A stretch of 64,000 nucleotides of DNA from Himantopus leucocephalus (lineage: Eukaryota; Chordata; Aves; Charadriiformes; Recurvirostridae), in NCBI GenBank assembly GCA_003993805.1, contig RSEF01000002.1:98299676-98363675 (forward strand), read 5' to 3'. The translations under genes and the position numbers were made by a program. This document shows, one piece after another, positions 1 through 11,110 of this stretch. The notes beneath the pieces were generated by a model that saw nothing but the letters and a program-made list of their open reading frames with translations, had not been told where the DNA came from and ran no database searches. Position 1 is the first letter of the stretch, and each line of letters opens with the position of its first letter.

Positions 1-612
1 ACCTGTCTGATAATTATCCTTAACATTTCTGTTACAAACATTCAAGGTAAGTCATACTATATGGCTTATATTAAAATGTGTCTATAAATGTCAAATGCTT
101 ATTCTCTCTGAAGTATTTCAGGCTTCATTATGTGTAACAATGCAAAATTAAATGGACTTGGACTTATGTTTGTCTCTATCTATACTCATAAATGAATCCT
201 CGAAGGAACTACAGTTTTCCTGTTAAAAAGAGGTTTCATACCTTCTTCCGTTTAGGAGAGAGTTTCAACCAGTTTCAGTCTCTGTTTATCAAACAACAGG
301 TGAAGCCGCAAAATTATTCAGACAATAGGATTGTTTAGTAATTATGCTGAATAAACAAAGGAGGAAAGCATGATAATAGAAATGTTGTTCTATTGGAAAA
401 TTCAGGATTCTGAATCTACATCTTTGTAATAAACTGCAGGCATTAACAATTGTCTGCTTCTGCAAGACAGAACTGCAGATATTAACCAGACTAAGAGTAC
501 AGCACATAAGAATTTACATATACTGCTTCAAAATCAGTTTAAGACTGATTTAAAGACTTTTTAAGACTAAGTTTATTTGAGGTTAATTTTATGATTAAGG
601 TTATAAAAGGGC
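1..612. other. Unique AT-rich non-coding DNA
   Basis: I see no repeat, RNA or coding signal here. Open frames are short and have no recognisable protein character. Confidence 0.6.
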
Positions 613-1073
613 CTTCACTGCATCTGCATTAAGATATTACATCTGCATGTACATATAGGGAAAATCTGCATTCACACACACTAGTGTGCTCTCATTCTGT
701 AAAGTAATGGCTGCAAATCTCTGATTGTTACGATATTCCCTCAAGTGTTAAAGACACAAAACGTGTGTGAACTCATCTGCTCAATGATAGACACATAAAC
801 AATTAGGCAAACACTAGCATTTGTGAACNCTTCACTGCATCTGCATTAAGATATTACATCTGCATGTACATATGGGGAAAATCTGCATTCACACACACTA
901 GTGTGCTCTCATTCTGCAAAGTAATGGCTGCAAATCTCTAATTGTTATGATATTCCCTCAAGTATTAAAGACAAAAAATGTGTGTGAACTCATCTGCTCA
1001 ATGACAGACACATAAAAAATTAGGCAAACACTAGCATTTGTGAACAATTAGGCAAACACTAGCATTTGTGAAC
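613..1073. repeat. 216-bp direct duplication around a single N, plus a 28-bp tandem copy
   Basis: Positions 613-828 and 830-1045 are near-identical 216-bp direct copies separated by one N at 829. They differ by roughly ten substitutions, mostly transitions. The last 28 bases of the second copy (1018-1045) are repeated again at 1046-1073. The single N at the exact repeat junction suggests an unmerged assembly overlap or a poorly resolved tandem repeat. A true local duplication is the alternative, and roughly 4-5% divergence is high for two alleles. Confidence 0.9.
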
Positions 1074-3039
1074 ATGTTCCTTAACCTCTAAATATTTCAG
1101 AATTGCTTATGGTTAGTTTTTGGTCACAATTTGTTGCTGATAATGGCAATTCCCTTATTGCCCTTGGCCACTAAAAGGTATTTTGAGGACCAAAATACAC
1201 CATGTTTTCTGTTGTTATAATTTTAGAATGTCAGGTGTGATGTTCTTGACATTTTAATTTTCATACTCAGTGTACTTAATTCATATTGTTGACACACATT
1301 GGATTCAAGTACCTGTCTTTAACAAAAATATCTTATTTTTTTTTTTTTAAAAAAAGATTTTCTGTGTTTTTCTGAACCACAAGCAGAGAAGATCCTCCAA
1401 CCATTTTCAGAGGTGATTGGCTATATATTATCTAGTCCTGAAAAAGCATGGAATCTATACTACCAGAAGTGATGTCATGCCTCTTGATTCTGAAATCTAA
1501 TATAAAGCAACACAACTCTGTCATACATACATCAGTATAAACTTGACACATAAACAAGAATGCAGTCCCCTTCTTCCTTTTCTCCTCTGAGAGGACCAGG
1601 GGGCTGGGGAACACAATGGAGAGAAGCTTTCTGCTAAAATCTGCTGGAGAGAAGGGGAAATAGATGAGGAAATAGGCATCAGTAACATCTTGACATGTTG
1701 TTCTTTTGCAGGAGGAGTGAAGTCACCAGCTTACATGTTTCTTCTGCTCATTTTGTTGCCTTTCCTGGGAAAGATTTTAATTTTTTAACTTGAGGTTCCA
1801 CAGGATGGTAGTTGCAGAGATGAGACTGTAGACATTTCTTTTGCCATCTCAGTAACATTGTGATTTGTTAACTTTGGTTTATTCCCTGTTGAAGGCACTT
1901 CTCAAACTGGAGGTCTGACATTTGTGTTGATTCTGATCCAATGTTGATCTTTGGGCGCTTCATGCTCTACTTAACTAGAGATGAGTTTTGCTGGCTACCC
2001 TTACCGCTTATTGTTCCCTTGCAGAGATAGCAAGTTTCTTGAGAATGGTCTTACGCTCATATGTTGACCTTTTCCTCCCTCAAGTCTAGATGCAGCAGCC
2101 ACGGTCCCCTTTCTGAAGCTTCTGAAGTTAAATTCTTGGAAAGTGGTAGTGTGCATAGACTTCAAATCCTCGTCTCCACTATTTCATTATTTAGCAATAT
2201 CTTAGGACTGACATAAAGACTGTTGCCCCTCATGTGTGAAGATCGGAGCTGTTCAGACTACTTTCTAACATGTAATTCATTCCATGAATTCTGTTTGCAA
2301 ATTGCTGAGTGCAAGTTGCTTGTTTATGGATATGTTTTGTTACATGGGCAATTTTATATGAATAGTCTTTGAGAGTGAATTGTTGAACTGTTTGCTTCAG
2401 CTGTTCACTCTGTGCTGTTCATTCCTCATGCTGAGTGAGTGGTCACCTCAGCTGCCTAGGACTGAGTTTGCTCCCTGACTGAATGACTGAAACTTTCAAA
2501 ATGCAATCAGAAATGAATAATATATGATAAATGCCCATGTTCACACATGGATAGCCTGGTTTGCATGCAAATATTAGAATTCAGATTGTTCTCAGTGTTT
2601 TAGAATACCTCTAGGAATGGCCCGAGAACAGGAACTCTCATGGTGCATTATTTTAAGCATTCATACCACATCACTGTTAAGTGTAAGTGCACTCTCTCTC
2701 CACCAGACCTTTCATGGTCCTGCAAGTTTTAATGGGCTCCTCTTTGTTGCCATTGGGGATCCATATCCTCCATCTCTCAACCCAGTTAATAAAATTGCCT
2801 TCAGTTTTGTTTCCTAGTAGGAGATGGTAGTATTGCTCCATTGCTTCTTGAATACATGGGAGTGATGGCAACACGAGAGATCAGGCAGTATCATGACCCT
2901 TTTGACTGGTGAGCTCACAGTGGTATGTTGCGTTATCTTCTAGCAAAGAGCTCTTTTGCATGACCTCAAAGGAGAAATGTGATTGATAAAATGGCAGTGA
3001 TGAACTGAATTTGCCTACACTTCAAAATAGATAAATGCA
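1074..3039. other. Unique non-coding DNA with a T13/A7 tract
   Basis: No repeat family or gene was recognised. A run of 13 T followed by 7 A lies at 1336-1355. The open frames present (for example 2617-2817) are short and overlap one another on both strands, as expected by chance. Confidence 0.55.
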
Positions 3040-3130
3040 CATATATAAATATAAATTCCTATATATACACACATATATAAACAGATACACAGACACATAC
3101 ATACATTTGTGTGTGTGTGTACATATATCT
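3040..3130. repeat. TA/CA-rich simple repeat
   Basis: Degenerate alternating purine-pyrimidine sequence runs from ATATATAAA through CACATACATA to a TG run. It is an imperfect microsatellite with no other function visible. Confidence 0.8.
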
Positions 3131-3532
3131 CATGGTGGAGAAGACTAAGGGGCAGCTGTTGCCCAGCCTTCACAAGTAATTTGGAATTCTTTACCCTCTG
3201 TGTAAACATCTAATTGCGCACTCATGAGTAGAGTTTCTTCCCGGGGTGTCCATCCCTGATGGTCATCATAATAGGCTTTTGGGGTTATGAAGTTAGCAAG
3301 GCATCTCAGGGAAGGTACGCAGTGCCTTCCCCAAGGTGGCTGCAGTGTGAAGATGTTCCTTAGGATGATGTATTTCCTGATGTCTTCATTATGGGCTGTT
3401 ATTTTAGAGATCTGAGCTGACCTTCAAGAAGCTATCCTAGAAATGCTTCATCCGCTGCACGTTTGCAATTGTTTTATCTTGGAATGAATTCTCCTGGCTC
3501 ATCGCTAAGTCTTAAATCTGCTGGTGAAGCTT

Positions 3533-4180
3533 AGAATCATAGACTTGTTTAGGTTGGAAAGCACCTTTGAGATAATTGAGTCCAGCCGTAAACCTAACAC
3601 TGCCAAGTCCACCACTAAACCATGTCCCTAAGTGCCACATCAACACGTCTTTTAAATACCTCCAGGGATGGCGATGCCACCACTTCCCTGGGCAGCCTGT
3701 TCCAATGCTTGACAACCTTTTTGGTGAAGACATTTTTCCCAATATGTAACCTAAACCACCCCTTGTAGAACTTAAGGCCGTTTCCTCTCATCCTATCACT
3801 TATTACTTGGGAAAAGAGACCAACCCCCACCTCACTACAACTTCTTTTGAGGTAGCTGTAGAGAGCGATAAGGTCTCCTCTCAGCCTCTTTTTCTCCAGA
3901 CTAAACAACCCCAGTTCCCTCATCTGGGACTCATGCTCGAGACCCTTCACCAACTTAGTTGCCCTTCTCTAGACACGCTCCAGCACCTCTGTGTCTTTCT
4001 TGTAGTGAGGGCCCCAAAACTGAACACAGTATTTGAGGTGGGGCCTCACCAGTGCCGAGTACAGGGGGACAATCACTCCCTTAGTCCTGCTGCCCACTCT
4101 ATTCCTGATACAAGCAGGATGCCTTTGGCCTTCTTGGTCACCTGGGCACACTGCTGGCTCATTTTCAGCTTGTAGCAAGT
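3533..4180 (-). mobile_element. CR1 LINE, 5'-truncated, 3' end of ORF2
   Basis: Read on the minus strand this is the carboxy-terminal part of the CR1 ORF2 polyprotein followed by the CR1 3' UTR. Recognisable CR1 stretches are LYSALVRPHLKYCVQFWGP (about 4020-4090) and [20 protein letters not shown] (about 3840-3900). The 3' terminus at about 3533-3545 carries the CTATGATTC octamer typical of avian CR1. A stop lies between these stretches at about 3970 and the frame shifts near 4100, so it is dead. The endonuclease and most of the reverse transcriptase are missing, as is usual for 5'-truncated CR1 insertions. The upstream edge is soft: clear similarity fades near 4180. It shares its 3' tail type with the copy at 55975-56354, in opposite orientation. 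Confidence 0.93.
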
Positions 4181-6637
4181 TCAAGAGTTTCTCAACAAGT
4201 TTGGACCTGAACACACACTTCTGTATGTGTTCAGGTTAGGCCAGAATTCCAGCTTGAGGAAAGGAGAGAAAACTGCACCGTGAGAGTGCCGTTCTCACTG
4301 CCTCTCACAGAAGAAGCAATTGGTAAGTGACACAGAGGAGAAAAGAGAATAAGAGCTTTCAAAATTCTGGCTCAGTAGTGTAGCCTTTGCCTTCAGAAGC
4401 TGGGTATAATAATGTCTATAGAAGCTGCTTCATCTTTTATAGAGGAGACTTCACCCTCTCAGTTGAAGGAAGTAACTATTCCCTGCATGTTCCACATTTT
4501 TTGACATTGAGATGTTTTAAGTTGAAAAAAGTAACGTAGTCTACCCAGAACACCTGCAGGCCCCATGGGATTCCTGTGGCCTTACCATCTCTCTTTACAA
4601 AGAAATGTACATGATGCTTTACATTATACATAGTTGTGTATGCATACTGCCAAATAACACCTTTAATTATATCAGCATAAAGAGGGATACAACAGCTATC
4701 AAACATCAAAAGTTTTTACCATCATGTGCATTCCTATCACAGCTATCTGTTGACTTCTTGGACTGTTTTTCCTTAGTACAATATATCTATATTCCATATG
4801 CAAATTCCACTGTGAGTGATTTGCCTGTTTTGTAAGCTAGACTGCACCTGTAACATGTGGGATTGAGTTAAAAATGACAAGCAGACAAGCACAAGGCACA
4901 TTATCTTGACAAACTCAGCCTCCGAAAATTAGCCTGTGCCTGAATTATTAAAATAACAAGGAATATTTCACTCAGCTGTGGAGAAATGCTCCTAATTGTC
5001 CACTTTAGCCAACTTCTTTCAGACTTCACGATCGGTCAATTTACGGTAGCGGCTTGCAAATTCCTGAACTCCCATTAGAGAAAAGTGCAACAGCAGTCCA
5101 ACACACCCTCATTTATTTTAATAACCTGCCAAGAAGACATGAAAATGTTAAAGTTGGAAGGCTATAACATGACAGGAACCTGACTTGTCACAGCCACATT
5201 ATAATCTAGTTAAACTACTTTCTTTCTGCCTTTCATGTCTTTTCAGGTAAGTGGAAAACTAATTGTCAAATTACTAATTTTGTTGGCATTAATATCAATA
5301 CCAAGGCTAGAGAAGCATGAACAGATAGGCCTGCGGTTTTTCTTCATATTGTGCTTGGATGCTGGAAAGTATTCTGGAAATACAGAATGATAAAATCAGA
5401 GCCCAGTCTTTCTATCAACACTGACCTATTTATTTTAAGAGGCATTGAAGCTCTATAAAAAGGCTAGTTAAAGTCTCTGGGTTCTTTTATTATTATTTAA
5501 TGCCTGGAAATCTTGTTTACTTCAATCTTGTTTCCTTTGTGCATAATAGTGTACCTGACGTAACAGGGCCAGTATTCACATCTAAAGTATTAATGGTAGA
5601 GTCTGATCTTGTAGGAGAATACAAGGAACTGCACTACCGAGAAAAAAATCTTCAGCAATGTCAGGGTCACACTATCTTTCAAAATCAAATGTAAGTAGGT
5701 CATGCTTCAACTGCAGGCAGGGTCGAGAACATTACTGCAAAAAGTGCTCGGGACGGTTGAGGAGCATGCTGAGAGAGCTGGGGACAGCTCAGGTGACTGG
5801 AAGGAGGACCTAATTGTGATGTACGTGGAGATATGAATCCAGCTACAGGCATTCTGCTAGACCCTTATACCTACAGGGGGTTACTTGCCCTACATGATAT
5901 AAAGGCTCTCAGGTGCTCTCTCAAGGCAGGACTGGATCTATTACTTATGTCTTCAATCCATTTTCCTGTTTGTTTTTTTTGTTGGTTGGGTTTTTTTTTG
6001 GGAGGGGCAGCTGTTTGTTCGCTTGCTTTTTTGTTTGTTTTTCTTGCTTATTTGATGATAACTTTTCTGGGGCACGGGGCTTGGCTTCAGAAGCGTTTGC
6101 ACAGATTTTACTGGTCATCATGGCACAGATAGGTTGCTATGAATAATAAGCCATCCACAAAGAAGAGTGAGGAGCCTTAATAAGAAAAGAAGCACAGACT
6201 TTCCCGGTAAAACATGGAAAATTTTCCTGCCAAGTACTTAGCTTTGCCTCTATTTCATCTGGAACAGGTCTGTTATAATAGGTCTAGGGTACAATGGCAA
6301 GTCTTATTAGCTGTGATTTTGCAGGGAGCTGAGTGTTCAGATTGTAGAAACGTGTTGCTAATTCTTGTACAATTTGGGACAGAAGTTATTTTCCATCGTC
6401 TTTTACCCGCTTTTTTTTTTCTCTGCTGAAAAAAACCCATGCAGAAGCCTATTCCCACAGCCCCTTAGCACTCCAGTTCTGTCCCGGTTGGAACCAGAAA
6501 ATGTAGCATTGGAAGACAAAACTCTTGGTGTTACTGACAGGATCAATAAAAGTGTGATTGCATTCAAGTGAGTCCTGATGGCTTTGTAAATATTTTCTTG
6601 TGGAGAGTATGAACATAGGGAAACTGATAATTAACCG
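4181..6637. other. Unique non-coding DNA with a GT-rich tract
   Basis: No gene was seen. Positions 5966-6052 are a T/G-rich low-complexity tract (GTTTGTTTTT-like units). The overlapping open frames at 5833-6146 read through this tract and are composition artefacts. Confidence 0.55.
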
Positions 6638-6766
6638 ATTTAAGGCCAGGCTGGATGGGGCTTTGAGCAACCTGGTCTGGTGAGAGGTGTCCCTGCCTAT
6701 GGCGGGGGGGTTGGAACTTGATGATCTTCAAGGTCCCTTCCAACCTAAACCATTCTGTGATTACAG
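6638..6766 (+). mobile_element. CR1 LINE 3' end fragment
   Basis: About 130 bp of CR1 3' terminal sequence in sense orientation. It has the coding tail (AGGCCAGGCTGGATGGGG), the GGTTGGAACTTGATGATCTTC block, and the end CCTTCCAACCTAAACC followed by ATTCTGTGAT. This is the standard avian CR1 terminus. It is heavily 5'-truncated and has no coding capacity. Confidence 0.93.
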
Positions 6767-9220
6767 CACTGAGCAGTGGTAGGACTGAAAAATGAAACTG
6801 TGAAAGATTCTCTATGCCTCTGTCTGTCTTCATCCCCCTCTGCTCTTCTCACTACTCTCACCATACTTCATGCAGAATGGGTTGGCGAGGTTTGGGCTGT
6901 GACATAAATATTTGCAAAGTGGTAGTATTGCAATGAGCGGGAAGAGAAGAAGAGAGGGGAAGGAAAGTAAGTCTGCTGGAGCACACGCAGGGAAGGGCAA
7001 GCAAAGTGGTGCAGTTAGCATTTCAGCTCCAAGAAGATGATAAGGATCATGTGCAAACTTGGGATGGTAAATGGGGCAGCTAAAGGGTATAAGAGCAGTC
7101 AAGCAGCACTGAGACAGGGTCTTACAAAGAGCTGGTTTTCTGGTGTTGCTGGCAGAGCAGGGCAAGTTCCTGTAGTCCGCTGAGAACTGGGTCACCTGGG
7201 AACAGCTGTTACAGGGCTTTACTCAGAGTAAAATGGTAGCTAGTTTATGAGATGTTAAATTAGCTTTTGAGAAAATTCACTGATTCCCAGAAAGACTGCT
7301 AGTTTGGGTTGGATGGATTTTTTTTTCCAAATAATTTTCCTGCCTAATTAAAGCTTTTTGAATAATTAGAAATGAATAGAAATGCAATGATTTTGTGTCA
7401 GTGACACTGCCTTTTTGTTCACACATGTCTATGTGTGACACATACTCTCCTGTACTTGGTTCTTCCTGTCAGCAATCTACAAAGTACTTATAAAAGTGCT
7501 TTTTACTTTTCCCATTGTCTGCTTTAAAAACGTCTCCATTTTGGGAGACAAGAAGACAGCCGTGAATGTTTAACTTGCCATTAGCATCTATATTTTATGT
7601 TTGAAACATTTAAAAGCTTCTGTTTTAAATGAAGATAAACACATTCCCAAACAGCTGTGCAATGCATGACACAGAACAATTGAGTAAGCATCAAAGTGCT
7701 TAATAGATAAAACAGTGCTGGATGTGGTAAAATAAACAGGACTTAATCCCTTTATAACTTGAGTAAATAAATACAGCTTTAATTCAGATACAGTTTTGCC
7801 TTTAGGTTGCTCTGTTCTGTTAACACCTATCTGTCAGCAGTAATACCATGTAAATGAGCCACTCTGAGCCTTTCCCCTTGCATCTTGTTTAATCCTCTTC
7901 CATTCTTCTAATCATCCTACACACAGAGGCCAATATCTATTTTCATCTGGCAAGATAGGATCTCCTAAGGAATTAAAGACTGTTTCCACTTAGCTCCACA
8001 GTAGGCAAAGGCTGGGCTGTGATCTAGGGCTTTAGGGACTTCTCATAATGCGCTGGTGCTCGCTAGATCGAAGAATTGAGTTCTGGCTACTGGATTTTTA
8101 ATCCTCCTGTGGCTGATGTTGGGAGCTCCAGTGATTTAAGATCTTTGATTACTCAGAGCTTGGCCCTTTGATTGAGTGAACTTCTGAAGACAGCATGTGA
8201 CTGATTTCAAGTTAGTGGTTTTAAGTAACTACTGGAAAAAATAGATAGGAAAAGCCCTGTGATTAAGATGCACTGTCTCTCTTTTTAATTGACTTTCTGA
8301 AGCTATCTGGTGCTTTACTCTCTATACACAAAAGAAAAACTGTATAGATCAGTATTTGTTCTAATGAAGAACTCAAGTGTCACAAGATTTGTCTGTACTT
8401 GTTTGCAGTGACATGTCTGTCAAAAGTGTAGACACTGAAGGGTATATTTTAAAAACATACTTCTCACGGGTCATGTATTAAAATTAGCAGCAAATATAGC
8501 CTTAATGCACAGGCCTAAGTTCAGCAGTTGATATCATTTCAGTTTGCAATACATTTTCAGACACTATATATTCACCAGCAGAAGAACTCTACATGCATAA
8601 AGGCAGGTAGGGGTAATGGAAAGCTGTTTGTGTTGGCAATTTGAAGTATTAGCAGACTGTGAAACTGAACATAGGTGTTTTGATGCATCTAACCATATTC
8701 TTGCTGAAATGTTTAGCAGCAGTCATTCTGAAGCAGGTGGAACCTCTGCTGAGAAATATTCCGATAACATTTACCTTTTTTGGAAATAAAACAGCTTTTT
8801 CGTAAAATAAAATTTTAGTGCAGTTACCTTGCTTCAATGTGGTCGTCAAGGAAAAAGAGTGCAGAGGTTGGTTAGTTATATCTTAGATGCCTGTTACAAG
8901 CAACAATACCCTTCTTGTTTAAAAGGTGAGATAAAATACAGTTTCAGTGGGAGCATTGCAGGAAACTTATTTGAAGGTCCAGCATCTCTACCTTGGGAAA
9001 TAAAAAAGAAAGTAAGGATAAGAAAATTGGCTTAGAAAAAAGTGAATATGCGGGAGCCAATTCAGCTTGCCCATTCATCTTATGGGTGAGGTGCAGAATT
9101 TTTAAGAAGCATAAGTGAGCTACGGAGAGGTCCCGGATTTATTTTCATGTGCTCAGTAAGATTTTAAATATGAAGGGAGTGAAAGTGACTGTGTCTCCAA
9201 CTTATTTATATCAACATCAG
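6767..9220. other. Unique non-coding DNA
   Basis: No gene or interspersed repeat was recognised. A small cluster of inverted repeats at 7395-7438 is listed separately. The 121-codon minus-strand frame at 6830-7195 has no domain and lies in slightly GC-richer DNA. Confidence 0.55.
7320..7500. promoter_or_regulatory. Candidate regulatory block with two inverted repeats
   Basis: Homeodomain cores (CCTAATTAAAG, AATAATTAGAAAT) are followed by GTGTCA-G-TGACAC (7395-7407) and TCACACAT-4nt-ATGTGTGA (7419-7438). The TCACAC half resembles a T-box half-site. The motif density is seen directly; regulatory function is inferred. Confidence 0.3.
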
Positions 9221-9365
9221 TTGGCATTTAGGTTCACATTTAAGCAAGCCTGAACTCTGGTCACTTTCTTGGAGAAGAAAGGGAAAGAGCTTNTTAGCAT
9301 TTAGGTTCACATTTAAGCAAGCCTGAACTCTGGTGGCTTTCTTGGAGAAGAAAGGGAAAGAGCTC
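9221..9365. repeat. 72-bp direct duplication around a single N
   Basis: Positions 9221-9292 and 9294-9365 are 72-bp copies that differ at only a few bases, with N at 9293. The open frame at 9206-9445 spans the N and the duplication, so its translation is an artefact. This fits the same assembly-junction pattern as the copies at 613, 35291, 41996 and 52730. Confidence 0.9.
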
Positions 9366-10714
9366 GGAAGGCTATTACCTTCCCAGCGGAGGGCTTGGCC
9401 ATGAGAGAACCGAGTGCACATAGACTTCTCCAGAATACTGTACATAACTTTTTTTCCCAGAAGAATAACCCCATGGATGCATGGAGCAGCTATGCAAGAG
9501 CAGCTCCTCTGAGTCTATAGTATAAAATCTCTTAAGATAAAGCTTGCCCATATCAAAGCTTTTTTTTTTTTGTTTTGGCATTAAGATTATGAACTATCAC
9601 TTTGGGTGACCTTGTGTACTACTTTAATGACAGAGCTAAGGCTTCTGAAGTAGGACAGTGGGTGGGAACTGAAGCCCTTTGCTAGCTGGGAGCTGAGTTT
9701 TCCTTCTCCTGTTTTACTTCCCACTTAATTGTAAGGTTCACAAAACAATGCAGAAGGGTATCACTTTTGTTCAGTGAGTCAGATATAGGGTACTAACCAT
9801 GTTTCAGGACAACCACAATAGTTACAGATATCATTCCTATTCACTGGGTATGTAATTTCACTCTATTTCTTAGACGTCTCTGCAAAGACAATCGCATCGG
9901 GACCTTTGCCTTAAAGTAACACAGACATTTCTTGTATGTACCATGAACACCTGGCTGCTTGAAAAAGTATAAATGACACTGCAACTCTGTACTGACCTTG
10001 TAGATAAAGGGTTTTTTTGTATATACTTATATAGGACATTTTGAATGCTTTGCCAATGTTTCCATTTGTAAACCACATGTGTGCTCATGCCCTCACTCCC
10101 ATATATGTGTTTATCTGAATGTGGTAGCTTCAGGAGCTATGACAATGACTATCATTTCTCCTTTAGCGAAATAAAGTCTTGCTTGCCTTCTCCAGTGAAG
10201 GTTTCTGGTGTATTCCCTTCACCCAGCTGTCTGTTCAGAACACAATGCCAGGTTTTCCTCCATGTTTCCCTCCCTTAGTGCTTTTGCTTTGTGCAGTCTC
10301 TGTTAGCTTACTGTTTTTGGTGGCTGTCTCACAGTAGTTTTATGTCTTTCCCACAATTCTCTTTCACAAGCTAATGTCTGCCATCCTCCCAGATTTCAGC
10401 TTTTGCATGGGAGCCGCACCGACTGGAGAATGGAAGTGTTTGATGCTGATACCCTTTTGTTCTATGTGAACATCCTCTGTAATCTTCCTGAGCAGGCTTT
10501 AGGGAATACACAACTTTGCTTTTGCACTTGGAACTGGGCTGCGTGAATATGCTAATAAACTGTACATATGAGTTCGGGAATCTCATTCGTATAGCGTAGA
10601 CCGTTCTGCTGCATTTCTGATGGGCGCATACTTGGTCATTTGGGCATACTTTTATGTGTGCACGTGATGTGGCAAATCTGCATAACCAAATACTGAACAG
10701 TGTAACGCTCCCTG
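9366..10714. other. Unique non-coding DNA
   Basis: No repeat family or gene was recognised. The minus-strand 118-codon frame at 10371-10727 has no domain, signal peptide or neighbouring splice signal that I can support. Confidence 0.5.
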
Positions 10715-11110
10715 CATAATCATTCATTAATTTTATTAAAGGTGGGCTGGGACTGGAATGAAGATTAATTAGGAAAAGTAAAAAGCATAATTAGTAACAT
10801 GCTTTTCCTCTCACAGCTTTCTTTTTCTCTGGATTCTTTTTCCTGGTGCCCTAATTATTTCCCATCTTTTAAAATTCACTTTAATTTCAATTTAACTCTC
10901 CCTGGGCATGCAAACTTGACAAGTGTTTTTTTTTCTGCCAAAGATTGATTGACAGCAGTTTCGAAACTGTCACAGTGCTAATTAAAACCTTGAATATGTG
11001 TCTTTATGAAGCCTGAAACACTCTGCACTGCTGCAAAATCCTGGATCTTGTGTTTTGAATGAGGTTTTTTAACAGCTAATATGGAATCATTATCACTTGC
11101 CTTTCCTCAG
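10715..11110. promoter_or_regulatory. Candidate conserved non-coding element, homeodomain-rich
   Basis: Dense TAATTA/ATTAAT cores (ATTAATTAGG, CATAATTAGTAAC, CCCTAATTATTTCC, GCTAATTAAAAC) occur together with GATTGATTGACAG, a PBX/MEIS-like string, at about 10943-10955. The block has balanced composition, no simple repeats and no detectable mobile element. This texture is typical of deeply conserved vertebrate enhancers in gene deserts. Conservation is not demonstrated here. Confidence 0.4.

Noticed and set aside
3615..3953. 112-codon protein-like frame with [10 protein letters not shown]
   Set aside because: It is the carboxy-terminal CR1 ORF2, part of a truncated LINE, and not a host gene.
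5700..5800. Possible CR1 linker trace (CATGCTGAGAGAGCTGGGG)
   Set aside because: Only one short string matches and no neighbouring CR1 blocks occur in the right order.
9206..9445. 79-codon frame with an internally repeated translation
   Set aside because: The frame contains X at the N and the repetition is the N-flanked 72-bp duplication.
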